Shown here piece after piece: positions 27,172 to 35,467 of a stretch of 43,148 nt of DNA (position 1 is the stretch's first letter; each line of letters starts with the position of its first letter). Under the pieces are notes generated by a model, which was not told the origin of the DNA, did not search any database, and saw only the letters and a program-made list of their open reading frames with translations. The position numbers and the translations under genes were made by a program. Location of the stretch: positions 1 through 43,148 of the forward strand of contig JAFIGC010000034.1 in the NCBI GenBank assembly GCA_020831635.1. The letters run 5' to 3'. The stretch comes from Verrucomicrobiota bacterium (GTDB taxonomy: Bacteria > Verrucomicrobiota > Kiritimatiellia > SS1-B-03-39 > UBA6053).

Positions 27172-29082
27172 CTAAATCCGCTTGCCCGCCTTTTTGCAGC
27201 GGCGATTATGGGTCAGTCCCAAGGCGGCGAAGGTAATGGCCATAAGGATGATTGCGGCGGGTTCTGGGATGGCGGAATAGGTGAGATAGATGTCATTCTC
27301 ATCAACCAACCATGCGAAACCGGCATTAGCCCTTACGCTCTGCAAAGACACGCCCAAACTATCAGGGCTAAGCATATTGGAAGAGAAGATGGAGTTTAAG
27401 ATGAGATTCGGCTCGTTGAGATTCTCGAACACCAGCCAGATCTGGTCATTGTCCCAAAATGAATCCCCCCAATTCACGGATGAATTGAGATCATCTGTTT
27501 CCGAATTAAACACCAAACTCGCGGTAACTCCACTATCGATAAACAAGGTTCCATCTATAACATTTACACCATCATAAGTGATTCCCCTGTCTGACAAATC
27601 ATTTCCGTTCGAGAACAACTCCCATTCAAAAACGGCGCCAGTATTGTAAGATAGTCCATCGCTAAAAGATTGGAGCCCGGGGCTGTTACCTGGACTGTGG
27701 GTGCCTCCATCTTGAATCGTAGTGTTGGACGCAATGGTACCACTACCGCCAAGAATGCCTGGACCAGAGACGATGAGTCCGCCTGTTCCAGCAGAACCAT
27801 TTACAACCAACACGCCTTCTAGAATGGTCGTAGTGCCCGTGTACGTATTGTTGCCCCCGAGAATTTGGGTGCCAACCCCCTTTTTGACAACATTAATGTC
27901 GCCGGTTATGACACCAGAATTTTGTGGGGTTCCATCTCCAAACACAAAAACTTCGTTACTGTAAGTATCAATGGTGAGCACAGAACCATTAGACCCCGTA
28001 ATTTGATTGAATTCCGAGTACGGACTTTCGACTGAAATGAGACCACCAACAGTTTGGTTGCCTGGCAAAGACAGGTGACCAGATGAATAACTTTGACCAA
28101 ATGAGATATAACCGAATGGATTCAAAACATCATTTCCCGCCAAATTGACACTTCCTGACTGTATCCACAGGTTCTGAACATAACTATTGTTTGTTTGGGT
28201 AAGTTGAAGAAGTCCCTCTCCTTGTTTGATGAGCGACCCCCCGCCAACATTTCCAGTGAGAACGTAGTTGGAATCCATTTCAACCCGAATAGCAACGTCA
28301 GAAATGCCCCCACCAAGATTTATGTCATTGTGTATTGTTTGAAAAGAGCTGGAAGTAGTGCCGCCCGACAGTATTAAACCCGGCGTTTGATCTTGATTCA
28401 TCTCACCAAGGTTTATCACGGCACTACCCAAATTCCATTCATGTCCCGAAGGTCCAATGAATTGTAGTTGAGCCCCGGTCTCAACAGTGATAGAAGATGT
28501 CGACGAGATTTCCGAACCACTGGTAACGCGCAAGCGGCCTTCACTTACAACAGTCGCTCCTGTATAGGTGTGATTGTCGACCCCTGAGAGGGTTAAGGTG
28601 CCTTGACCCGCTTTAGTCAGGCCGCCGGAACCGCTAATTGGGCCGGAAATCTCCAAAGCGCCGGAACTTGATGTGGTTTCCACATTATTGACGGTTACCA
28701 CGACGTGACTTTGCAAAGATACGGGCGTGAGAATTTTATTCGTCGTGTCCCCATCGCCTGAGACGGTAATTGTACTCGCGAGGATGCCGGAGTCTAAGAT
28801 CAAATCGCCACCGGAACCGCTGTTCACCGAAAAATCAAACCCGGTGTTGTTCGTAATGCTTATGGAGCCAAGGGTTATATTTTGATTTAAGGAAACAGAG
28901 AGGTCATCCGAAGGGGATGTGAAAACCGCCCCTGCTCCAACGCCATTGGGAACGGTTGAAGGCGACCAATTCGACGAAGTGCTCCAATCCATATTAGAAC
29001 CTGAGCTTGGAACCCAAGTACTCTGGGCGTTCGCAATAAACGTGAAGTTCATGCAAGTGAAAATGAAAATATTCTTAATCAT
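27172..29082 (-). CDS. PEP-CTERM autotransporter-type beta-strand repeat protein
   Basis: I chose the ATG at 29082, which starts a signal peptide ending IANAQ; a longer frame to 29133 adds a non-signal leader. The 636-residue protein has a WSTSSNWSPSTVPNG opening like other PEP-CTERM passengers, rungs such as GLTKAGQGTLTLSGVDNHTY and LGGNNTYTGTTTILEGVLVV, and the GTHSPGNSPG motif before the last domain. It ends with AIPEPAAI, a hydrophobic helix and NRRCKKAGKRI. By family knowledge the tail is an exosortase signal. It is 115 nt downstream of the LuxR-type regulator and 30 nt upstream of the next beta-helix gene, with no clear terminator on either side, so a regulator-led operon is likely. Confidence 0.85.
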   Translation of the reverse strand: MIKNIFIFTCMNFTFIANAQSTWVPSSGSNMDWSTSSNWSPSTVPNGVGAGAVFTSPSDDLSVSLNQNITLGSISITNNTGFDFSVNSGSGGDLILDSGILASTITVSGDGDTTNKILTPVSLQSHVVVTVNNVETTSSSGALEISGPISGSGGLTKAGQGTLTLSGVDNHTYTGATVVSEGRLRVTSGSEISSTSSITVETGAQLQFIGPSGHEWNLGSAVINLGEMNQDQTPGLILSGGTTSSSFQTIHNDINLGGGISDVAIRVEMDSNYVLTGNVGGGSLIKQGEGLLQLTQTNNSYVQNLWIQSGSVNLAGNDVLNPFGYISFGQSYSSGHLSLPGNQTVGGLISVESPYSEFNQITGSNGSVLTIDTYSNEVFVFGDGTPQNSGVITGDINVVKKGVGTQILGGNNTYTGTTTILEGVLVVNGSAGTGGLIVSGPGILGGSGTIASNTTIQDGGTHSPGNSPGLQSFSDGLSYNTGAVFEWELFSNGNDLSDRGITYDGVNVIDGTLFIDSGVTASLVFNSETDDLNSSVNWGDSFWDNDQIWLVFENLNEPNLILNSIFSSNMLSPDSLGVSLQSVRANAGFAWLVDENDIYLTYSAIPEPAAIILMAITFAALGLTHNRRCKKAGKRI

Positions 29083-29197
29083 GATGATTTTTTCCGGGAT
29101 TTTCAGGTTTATGTTTTCTTTTGAATTTACCACAAATGATTTTGCAGGTTTTCATGTTAGTGTCAACTGACGGCGCTGCCGCTTATTTACGGCAAAC

Positions 29198-29830
29198 TCA
29201 ATTGGAGAAATGCGGACTTTTCCCGGAATTGCCGGAAAGGAAGGCGGCGGGAACCCGGCACAACTCGGCAAAGCTCGCAACCTGCAATTTTTCCATCGCC
29301 CTTTTTTTGTAGCTTTGAACGGTACTGATCCCCACCTGTAATTCGTCCGCCACCTGCTTGAAACTTTCTCCGTCACAAAGGCGGCGCACGACCTCCCTTT
29401 CCCGCACTGTCAGCTTTGCGCATTTCGCCTCCAGACTGTCCTGTCTCCAATTCGCGCACACCATATCCAACAGGATCCCGGCTTCGGCGTGCTCCGGGAC
29501 CGTCAGTACCGTCCAGGAACCAGGCAGGTTCCCGATGGGATCATTCCCAATGCATACCAAGCGGCAGGTTCCGACAAAATCGATTTTCCGGAAAGCCGCG
29601 TCCTCCAATGACGCGTGGACCCAATCCCTCGAACTGATCACCACCGTGGTTCCTGAAACATTGTTGTGTATCTGATTCCAGTTTTCCATGCCCACCACTT
29701 CAATCGTATGTAGCCTGGCGCGGATCAACGCAATCATCCCCTCTCTCCATAGCGCACGGGGTTCCACTACCAAAAGTCCGCGGTGCTGCCCGCGGACATC
29801 GGGATGGTGTGCGGGATGGGTGCGGTTCAT
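29198..29830 (-). CDS. LuxR-type transcription regulator with degenerate receiver domain
   Basis: The 210-residue protein has a clear C-terminal LuxR/GerE helix-turn-helix (about residues 142-200: KLTVREREVVRRLCDGESFK, then STVQSYKKRAMEKLQV). The N-terminal part resembles a response-regulator receiver in outline (LLVVEPRALWREGMIALIRA, then TIEVVG), but the acidic pocket is reduced to E-P and the usual phospho-acceptor aspartate region reads VVISSRDW. It is therefore probably not controlled by standard phosphotransfer; this is an inference. It heads a minus-strand series of PEP-CTERM genes. A 48-bp element shared with a PEP-CTERM gene starts 69 bp upstream, which suggests autoregulation. Confidence 0.85.
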   Translation of the reverse strand: MNRTHPAHHPDVRGQHRGLLVVEPRALWREGMIALIRARLHTIEVVGMENWNQIHNNVSGTTVVISSRDWVHASLEDAAFRKIDFVGTCRLVCIGNDPIGNLPGSWTVLTVPEHAEAGILLDMVCANWRQDSLEAKCAKLTVREREVVRRLCDGESFKQVADELQVGISTVQSYKKRAMEKLQVASFAELCRVPAAFLSGNSGKSPHFSN

Positions 29831-29898
29831 GTGATTCTTGGATGAGTATGGATTATGTCAGACTCGAATCTTCATAGTTTAAAACTTTGGCAAGAACG

Positions 29899-29946
29899 CG
29901 CCAAGATGTTAAGAAAATAAAAAGATGGGTACTTGGTACGGACATT
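29899..29946 (-). promoter_or_regulatory. Shared 48-bp upstream element, copy 2
   Basis: This copy matches 23013-23060 at 39 of 48 positions. The two GTAC words are again three nucleotides apart, although the three spacer bases differ, as expected for a protein-contacted repeat. Read toward the LuxR-type gene, the element ends in TTGGCG. A TAAACT box follows 17 nt later and could be a -35/-10 pair; that reading is tentative and does not hold equally well for copy 1. Confidence 0.7.
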
Positions 29947-30114
29947 TCACGACACTTTGTCGATCTTCAACCATTTTCCGTGCGGCCCTCCGAGATGCCC
30001 GTGATGTTTGGGCCCGAGTCTCGGGGTGCGGTTTGAAAACCGTTCACCTGTTGCTATGAAAGCATACTTGATTTTGGCGTGGCCATTTCTTTTAGAATAT
30101 GCCACGGAAATTGG

Positions 30115-30768
30115 ATGTCTCTTTCGCCTAATCTTCGGAAACGTCTGCCCGCCGCCTGGAGCCCGGAGTGTTGGTCGGTTCAATATGCTTTTGACCGATT
30201 TCAGGTATGGCGTTATCGGCGGGCTCATGCGGATTTGCCTTGGCTCACCGAAGGGGCGAATGAAATTTTGATCCGGCACATCACCCCGGAGGACCGGGTG
30301 CTTGAATTCGGGTGCGGTGGCAGCACCCTCTTTTTCGCGCGCCATTGCCAACGGGTGGTCTCCATCGAACACAATTCCGATTGGCACCGATTGATTGCAA
30401 ATCAGTTGCTCGATGCGAATTTGGAGCCAAAAGTGGATCTGCGCCTGCGGCCCCGCGAATCATATGCCGAAGCCGCCAAATCACTGCCCGACCAGCATTT
30501 TGACATAGTGCTGGTGGACGGCATTCGCCGTGCCGAATGTGTTCTGGCCAGCCTTGGCAAACTCAAACCCGGAGGTTTGCTGATCGTCGATAACATCAAC
30601 CGCCATGTGCCCAACGACAGTCCCGGCCCCGGGTCACTTCGGGCTTGGGACCCGGATGATTCCGAACACATCCAGTGGCAGAACCTTCAGCATCAACTCG
30701 CAAATTGGGATCAAGTTTGGACCTGCAACGGGGTTACGGACACCTTGTTGGCGTATGCGCCCAGTTGA
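30115..30768 (+). CDS. Class I SAM-dependent methyltransferase-like protein
   Basis: The 217-residue protein has a glycine-rich SAM motif (RVLEFGCGGSTLFFA, about residues 60-74), the following acidic end of strand 2 (VVSIEHNSDW) and a motif resembling strand 4-5 (FDIVLVDGIRR ... GGLLIVDNINRH). This is the layout of small Methyltransf_24-like enzymes often found with glycan or surface-biosynthesis genes; the substrate is unknown. I chose the ATG at 30115 with GGAAATTGG just upstream. A longer reading from a GTG at 30079 adds residues without similarity. It stands 84 nt ahead of the antiporter gene on the same strand. Confidence 0.75.
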   Translation: MSLSPNLRKRLPAAWSPECWSVQYAFDRFQVWRYRRAHADLPWLTEGANEILIRHITPEDRVLEFGCGGSTLFFARHCQRVVSIEHNSDWHRLIANQLLDANLEPKVDLRLRPRESYAEAAKSLPDQHFDIVLVDGIRRAECVLASLGKLKPGGLLIVDNINRHVPNDSPGPGSLRAWDPDDSEHIQWQNLQHQLANWDQVWTCNGVTDTLLAYAPS

Positions 30769-30851
30769 TCCGGCATGACAAGATTGTAGTTCCGTGGGCA
30801 TTGCCCCGATTCCCGTATTGCATTCGGCCTGGTTTTGTCTATGAAATCGGC

Positions 30852-32117
30852 GTGGATTTCATTCTTGGCCAATTGCAAAACTTGAAACCGATCCTCGGCG
30901 AACATCCCATGTTCGCGGCGGGTCTTTTGCTTTTGACCGGGTATTTGATTGGCAAACTGGCGGCACTCTTGAAATTACCGGAGGTGACGGGCTACATTCT
31001 CGCGGGTTTGCTGGTGGGTGAATCGGTGACCGGGATTTTCCCTTCCGCCATGAACGACTCTTTCATCATCATCACCGAAACCGCCCTGGGCCTGATCGCT
31101 CTGGCCATTGGGGTCGAGTTCTCGGCATCCAAGCTCAAGCGAATTGGCCGGGCCACGATGGTCATCAATCTGGTGCAGGTGTTTCTGACCCTGGCCGCCG
31201 TAACATTGGCCATGTTATTGATGGGCATGGACCTGCCGTTCGCACTCCTGCTGGGCGCCGTGGCCACGACCACCGCTCCCGCCGCTTCCCTGGCCGTGGC
31301 CCATTCCCTCCGCGCCCGGGGCAAATTCGTCGATTACATTCACAGCATCATTGCTTTGGGCGACGCGGGTTGTCTGCTGCTCTTCGGGCTCATCCTATCA
31401 TTTATTGGCAAATTGCTCGGCGCGACCGGCGGCGGAGGCGGCGACATCCTGCACGCCCTGCGCGAAGTCGGCATTTCCCTCGTCCTCGGCCTCGTGGGCG
31501 GCTTTGCGCTTCACAAAATCACCCGCGACAAAAAAGGCCCGAACGAACTGTTGATTCTTTCATTGGCGATCATTTTCCTGACCACCGCCACCGCGATCAT
31601 CTTTCACCTGTCCCCCCTGCTCTCCAACATGACCATGGGATGCGTGCTGGTGAACCTCTCCGCCCGCAATCACCGCCTGTTCCGGGCCTTGGAACCTCTG
31701 ACCCCGCCCTTGTACGCCCTGTTTTTCGTCATTGCCGGCACCGAGCTCAACCTGGAAGTGTTTTATCGCCGGGAATTGGCATTGATGGGAGGCGTATACA
31801 TCCTGGTGAGAGCGGCGGGCAAATATTGCGGCGCCTGGCTGGGCTGCCTGGCCAGCGGTATCCGGGAACCGATCCGCGCCAACTTGGGTTGGTGCATGTT
31901 GCCCCAAGCCGGCGTCGCCTTGGGTCTGGTGCTACTCATCCAAACCTCGCCCGTCATGCAACGCCTGTCCGAAAGCCAGGTGCAAGTGCTCAACGACATG
32001 GTCAACATCGTCCTCATGTCGGTATTCGTCAATGAGCTGATTGGCCCGCCACTCTTGAAAATGGCCATTATGAGAGGGAACCAAAACGAGGACGAATTGG
32101 AGAAACACCCCGCATGA
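30852..32117 (+). CDS. Cation/proton antiporter, CPA2 (KefB/Na+-H+ exchanger-like) membrane domain
   Basis: The protein has about twelve hydrophobic segments and typical CPA2 features: LPEVTGYILAGLLVGE in an early helix, an AIGVEFSASKLKRIG loop, and ATTTAPAASLAVAHSLRARG in the place of the family's TSPA-type motif. It would exchange cations for protons across the inner membrane. No TrkA-N regulatory domain follows. The start is uncertain: I chose a GTG at 30852 (421 residues), because orthologous proteins begin a short way before the first helix; the first in-frame ATG is at 30909, and the region before 30852 overlaps the methyltransferase gene. The stop overlaps the start of the EIIA-like gene by ATGA, so the two are probably one functional unit. 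Confidence 0.82.
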   Translation: MDFILGQLQNLKPILGEHPMFAAGLLLLTGYLIGKLAALLKLPEVTGYILAGLLVGESVTGIFPSAMNDSFIIITETALGLIALAIGVEFSASKLKRIGRATMVINLVQVFLTLAAVTLAMLLMGMDLPFALLLGAVATTTAPAASLAVAHSLRARGKFVDYIHSIIALGDAGCLLLFGLILSFIGKLLGATGGGGGDILHALREVGISLVLGLVGGFALHKITRDKKGPNELLILSLAIIFLTTATAIIFHLSPLLSNMTMGCVLVNLSARNHRLFRALEPLTPPLYALFFVIAGTELNLEVFYRRELALMGGVYILVRAAGKYCGAWLGCLASGIREPIRANLGWCMLPQAGVALGLVLLIQTSPVMQRLSESQVQVLNDMVNIVLMSVFVNELIGPPLLKMAIMRGNQNEDELEKHPA

Positions 32118-32935
32118 ACTTTTATGACCTCACCTGCCAAGCCGCCTGCGCCGCCAATGTTCCCGCGCGACACCGCGAGGATATTCTCCGGGTCATTGCC
32201 CGCCAGGCCATCCATTCGCCCATTCTGAAAAAAATCGGGGAGGACGCCATTTATGAAGCCTTGCTGGCGCGGGAACATCAGGGCAGTACCGGCTTCGGGG
32301 ACGGAGCCGCGATTCCGCACGCGCGTTTCGACGATCTGGACGACTTCGTTTTTTTCATCGTCACCAGCCGCCATCCCATCGATTTCGAAGCCATCGACAA
32401 AAAAAAGGTCTCCGTCTTCTTCGTGCTCATCGGCCCCTCCGGCCAAGTCAAAGAGCACCTCAAAGCCCTGGCGGCGGTCTCCACGGTGCTGGCCCGCACC
32501 AACGTGAAAAACGAATTGAAGCTCGCCGCCGACGGCCCGGTGCTGTACGAAACCTTTTTGCGCCGCACCAAAGACGAAAAACCCGCCCATTTCCAACAAA
32601 AACACAAACTGCTCCTGGTCATTCTTTACGAAGACGATCTTTTTTACGACCTTCTCGAGTTTTTTCTTCAGGAAGGCATTGACGGTGCCACGGTGCTTGA
32701 TTCCCTGGGCATGGGACATTACATCTCCAATATTCCCCTCTTCTCCAGCTTTGTGAGTTTTATGAACGAAGATCACAACCGAAGCCGCACCATCATCGCC
32801 ACCGTGCCCGAAGACCAAATCAAAAGCCTGGTCAGCGGCATCGAGGACATCACCGGCGACCTGGACAAAACCCAAGGGGCCATGATCATGGTCCTGGACA
32901 TGGCATTTTCCAAAGGATCCATGAAAATGTTGTGA
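32114..32935 (+). CDS. PTS EIIA-like protein with C-terminal extra domain, coupled to the antiporter
   Basis: The first 150 residues match the mannitol/nitrogen-type EIIA fold, with the phospho-acceptor region GDGAAIPHARFDD and the candidate histidine at residue 69. Residues about 160-273 form a second alpha/beta domain (HKLLLVILYEDDLFYDLLEFF, then ATVPEDQIKSLV) that resembles P-II-like regulatory folds. The ATG overlaps the antiporter stop (ATGA), so the protein may regulate ion exchange in response to PTS phosphorylation or energy state. EIIA domains coupled to CPA-type transporters are known in several bacteria; the specific link here is an inference. 273 residues. Confidence 0.75.
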   Translation: MNFYDLTCQAACAANVPARHREDILRVIARQAIHSPILKKIGEDAIYEALLAREHQGSTGFGDGAAIPHARFDDLDDFVFFIVTSRHPIDFEAIDKKKVSVFFVLIGPSGQVKEHLKALAAVSTVLARTNVKNELKLAADGPVLYETFLRRTKDEKPAHFQQKHKLLLVILYEDDLFYDLLEFFLQEGIDGATVLDSLGMGHYISNIPLFSSFVSFMNEDHNRSRTIIATVPEDQIKSLVSGIEDITGDLDKTQGAMIMVLDMAFSKGSMKML

Positions 32936-32985
32936 TGAAAACCTTTTAGAAGCAACAATCCAACCCGAAAACAGGACAAGCGAAA

Positions 32986-33921
32986 ATGAACCAACTGGAA
33001 CAACTGAAACAACACACCGTGGTCGTGGCCGACACCGGCGATTTCGAAACCATGCGCGATTACAAACCCCGCGACGCCACCACCAACCCGAGCCTGATCT
33101 TCAAAGCCGTACAGCAAGACGCCTATCGTCCCCTGCTCGACCAAGCCATGCGCGATCACGCCGGAAAACCCATCGCGGAGATTATCGATCAAACCCTGAT
33201 CCTTTTCGGCCTGAAAATACTGGAAATCGTTCCCGGACGCGTTTCCACCGAAGTGGACGCCCGCCTTTCCTTCGACACCGAAGGCACGGTGGAAAAAGCC
33301 CGCCACCTCATCGAGCTGTATGCCCGGGCGGGCATCGACCGCGAGCGGATCCTCATCAAAATCGCCTCGACCTGGGAAGGCATCAAAGCCGCGGAAATCC
33401 TGGAAAAAGAAGGCATACACTGCAACCTCACCCTGTTGTTTTCCTTCGCACAGGCCGTGGCCTGCGCCGAAGCCGGGGTCACCCTCATTTCCCCTTTCGT
33501 GGGCCGCATCTACGATTGGTACAAAAAAGAAAACGGCAAGGACTACCAAGGCGCGGACGATCCGGGCGTGCAGTCCGTGGTCCGCATCTACAACTACTAC
33601 AAAAAATTTGACTACCCCACGGAAGTCATGGGCGCGAGTTTCCGCAATGCCGGACAAATCCGCGAACTCACCGGCTGCGACTTGCTCACCATCAGCCCCG
33701 CCTTGCTGGGCGAATTGCACGAAGCCGATGGCGATTTACAACCCCGCATCAGCGTGGAAGCGGCCAAGGCCATGGACATCGAGCGCCTGCATTTGCAGGA
33801 AAAAGACTACCGCTATCAGCACAATCTCGACCCCATGGCCGTCGAGAAACTCGCCCAAGGCATCCGCGCCTTTGCCAGTGACATCGAAGCCTTGGAAAAA
33901 CTGATCCAATCCGAAGGCTGA
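32986..33921 (+). CDS. tal: Transaldolase
   Basis: The 311-residue enzyme has all family marks of the TalB class: ADTGDF with a catalytic aspartate near residue 19, DATTNPSLI at 30-38, the Schiff-base lysine K125 in [11 protein letters not shown], and [12 protein letters not shown] followed by [11 protein letters not shown]. It transfers dihydroxyacetone units between sugar phosphates in the pentose phosphate pathway in the cytoplasm. The start at 32986 has AGGA about 10 nt upstream. It sits among other carbon metabolism genes, with the aldolase gene further along the same strand. Confidence 0.97.
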   Translation: MNQLEQLKQHTVVVADTGDFETMRDYKPRDATTNPSLIFKAVQQDAYRPLLDQAMRDHAGKPIAEIIDQTLILFGLKILEIVPGRVSTEVDARLSFDTEGTVEKARHLIELYARAGIDRERILIKIASTWEGIKAAEILEKEGIHCNLTLLFSFAQAVACAEAGVTLISPFVGRIYDWYKKENGKDYQGADDPGVQSVVRIYNYYKKFDYPTEVMGASFRNAGQIRELTGCDLLTISPALLGELHEADGDLQPRISVEAAKAMDIERLHLQEKDYRYQHNLDPMAVEKLAQGIRAFASDIEALEKLIQSEG

Positions 33922-33937
33922 ACCCCGGAACCCGCCC

Positions 33938-34654
33938 GTGACCGCCCCTACCAAACCCGGGGGAACGCCCCGCCCTCCCCGCCATCCGCTTTGGGCCGTG
34001 GCCCTGCTGTTGCCGATTCCTTCCTTGGGCGGGGCGGCGGCCATGTGGTGGTGGCCGGACACCGTATTGGGCAAAAGCCTCTACACCTTCAGCAAGTTCG
34101 CCTTGCTTGCCTTTCCCTTGCTTTGGCACCGCCATGTGGACAGCGGGGACTTTCACCTGCCCCGTCCCCGCCTTGACGACCTGAAGAGAGGCCTGCCCTC
34201 GGGCCTGTTTTTCCTGTTGGCGGTTCCAGTCGGGTACATTTTAGTCGCCCGGCATTTCCTGGACCCCGCGGAGATTGCCACGCAACTGCAGTCCGTCGGC
34301 TTGGGACATCCCCTCACCTTTGCGGCCATGGCCGTTTATTGGTGTACGGTGAATGCGATTTTGGAAGAAATGGTGTGGCGCTGGTTTTTCTTCCGGCAAA
34401 TCCAACAACTCACCCCGCGGAAGACCCTGGCAATTGTTCTCTGCGCGGCCGGGTTTGCCCTGCATCACTGGGTCGTGGTCCGCGCCTGGCTTCCGACAGA
34501 CTCGACGGCGGCGGCGACCTTAGCCGTGTGGGTCGCCGGAGCCGTCTGGTGCAGGCTCACCCTCCAAACCAACCGCATCGTACCCGCCTGCATCAGCCAC
34601 ATGCTTGCCGACGTGGGCATCGTCCTTGTGGGTGTCTGGGTTCTGTTTGCCTGA
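33938..34654 (+). CDS. CPBP-family intramembrane metalloprotease
   Basis: The 238-residue membrane protein has about six to seven hydrophobic segments. It carries the CPBP/Abi motif pattern: EEMVWRWFFFRQI with glutamates E143, E144 and arginine R148, a HHW pair at residues 176-177, and SHMLADVG near the end. Proteins of this family are Rce1-like glutamate-dependent intramembrane proteases, sometimes linked to protein maturation or immunity. The start is a GTG at 33938, 17 nt after the transaldolase stop, so it is probably co-transcribed with tal. Confidence 0.8.
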   Translation: MTAPTKPGGTPRPPRHPLWAVALLLPIPSLGGAAAMWWWPDTVLGKSLYTFSKFALLAFPLLWHRHVDSGDFHLPRPRLDDLKRGLPSGLFFLLAVPVGYILVARHFLDPAEIATQLQSVGLGHPLTFAAMAVYWCTVNAILEEMVWRWFFFRQIQQLTPRKTLAIVLCAAGFALHHWVVVRAWLPTDSTAAATLAVWVAGAVWCRLTLQTNRIVPACISHMLADVGIVLVGVWVLFA

Positions 34655-34973
34655 GTTGGCATAGGGACCAGAGTAATATGATGTGCGGCTTGATGAAGAT
34701 CTTCTTTATGTTGACCCTATCCACTTCAGATAAACCTGAAACCGTGAGATCTTTGCTTTGAATCCGCACAATCTCATGGGCTGCAAAGAATTGTCGGGAA
34801 TACTCGACAGACCGCATGGGTATGCCTCGATTCCCGACAATTCCTTTCGCTCCATGATCTTGCACGCCTTCTTTGCAAATATCTCACGGATTCAGGATAA
34901 AAAAACATGTCTTCGAAAAGCACCTGAAAATTCAGTCCTTGCGTTTTTGCTCGTTAAGTGTCAAAATCATCTT
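34655..34973. other. Intergenic region with a perfect inverted repeat, no gene seen
   Basis: This stretch of about 320 nt before the STAS-like gene contains a perfect 14-bp inverted repeat (see 34788-34843) and a short GAAGATCTTC palindrome near 34694. The in-frame extension of the downstream gene back to 34758 translates to a composition unlike a protein and is not supported. Confidence 0.5.
34788..34843. repeat. Perfect 14-bp inverted repeat with 28-nt loop
   Basis: GAATTGTCGGGAAT at 34788-34801 pairs exactly with ATTCCCGACAATTC at 34830-34843. There is no T run after it, so it looks more like an operator, leader hairpin or small palindromic element than a terminator. Confidence 0.75.
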
Positions 34974-35360
34974 ATGATTCAGATAGACACCAGATCGCAT
35001 GGGTACACGGCCCTTTTAAAGGAGGAAATCGATTTACCCGCCGTTCAAGAATTGGACTTTGACCTCCGTAACGAGCTGGCCGGACTGGAGGACAGCGAGT
35101 TTGTCCTTGTCCTGGATGCCCGGAAATTCCATCATTTTACTGCCGATGGCCAAGCCCTCTTCGAAGAGTTGCTCGAATTCTGCTTCGAATCAGGTTTGGC
35201 CAGAATTTCGGTGCTTGCGGTCTCGACCGCCCACGCCGGCCTGTTTTGTGAAATGATGCTGCGGGCGGACCTGATGGACATCTACCAGTATCTGGATCTC
35301 TCCTATGAGGAGGATTGGCGGACCGAGCTGGAAACCTTTCTTGCGGAACCTTTTGATTGA
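34974..35360 (+). CDS. Small STAS/SpoIIAA-like cytoplasmic protein
   Basis: The 128-residue protein starts at an ATG at 34974 (MIQIDTRSHGYT). It has the alternating strands and helices expected of a STAS fold: a central strand FVLVLDARKFHHFTADG, a long helix QALFEELLEFCF, a strand ARISVLAVS, and a C-terminal helical EDWRTELETFL. The loop after the second strand lacks the serine/threonine seen in phosphorylated anti-anti-sigma factors (it reads HFTADG, with one threonine). I regard it as a STAS-like protein of unknown partner. It precedes the aldolase gene by 107 nt. Confidence 0.55.
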   Translation: MIQIDTRSHGYTALLKEEIDLPAVQELDFDLRNELAGLEDSEFVLVLDARKFHHFTADGQALFEELLEFCFESGLARISVLAVSTAHAGLFCEMMLRADLMDIYQYLDLSYEEDWRTELETFLAEPFD

Positions 35361-35374
35361 ACGACAGGTGAATT

Positions 35375-35415
35375 TTATCCCGCCCATACATTGACAATGT
35401 CAATCTTTGGGATAA
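35375..35415. promoter_or_regulatory. Nested palindrome upstream of the aldolase gene
   Basis: A 15-nt palindrome ATTGACAATGTCAAT (35390-35404) sits inside a wider inverted pair, TTATCCC (35375-35381) and GGGATAA (35409-35415). The structure lies 53 nt before the aldolase start and 15 nt after the preceding stop. It could be an operator or a leader hairpin. Confidence 0.45.
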
Positions 35416-35467
35416 GGGATTCCCCGATTCCCCCGCAAAATTGAAACCCTCATTAAAGGATAATTCC

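Noticed and set aside
29881-29905. Sigma-54-like promoter (TGGCGCG then TTGCC) upstream of the LuxR-type gene
   Set aside because: The spacing between GG and GC is one base short, and the pattern is absent from the other copy of the shared element.
34758-34973. N-terminal extension of the STAS-like protein
   Set aside because: The extra 72 residues cross the perfect inverted repeat and do not look like protein; the ATG at 34974 begins the domain.
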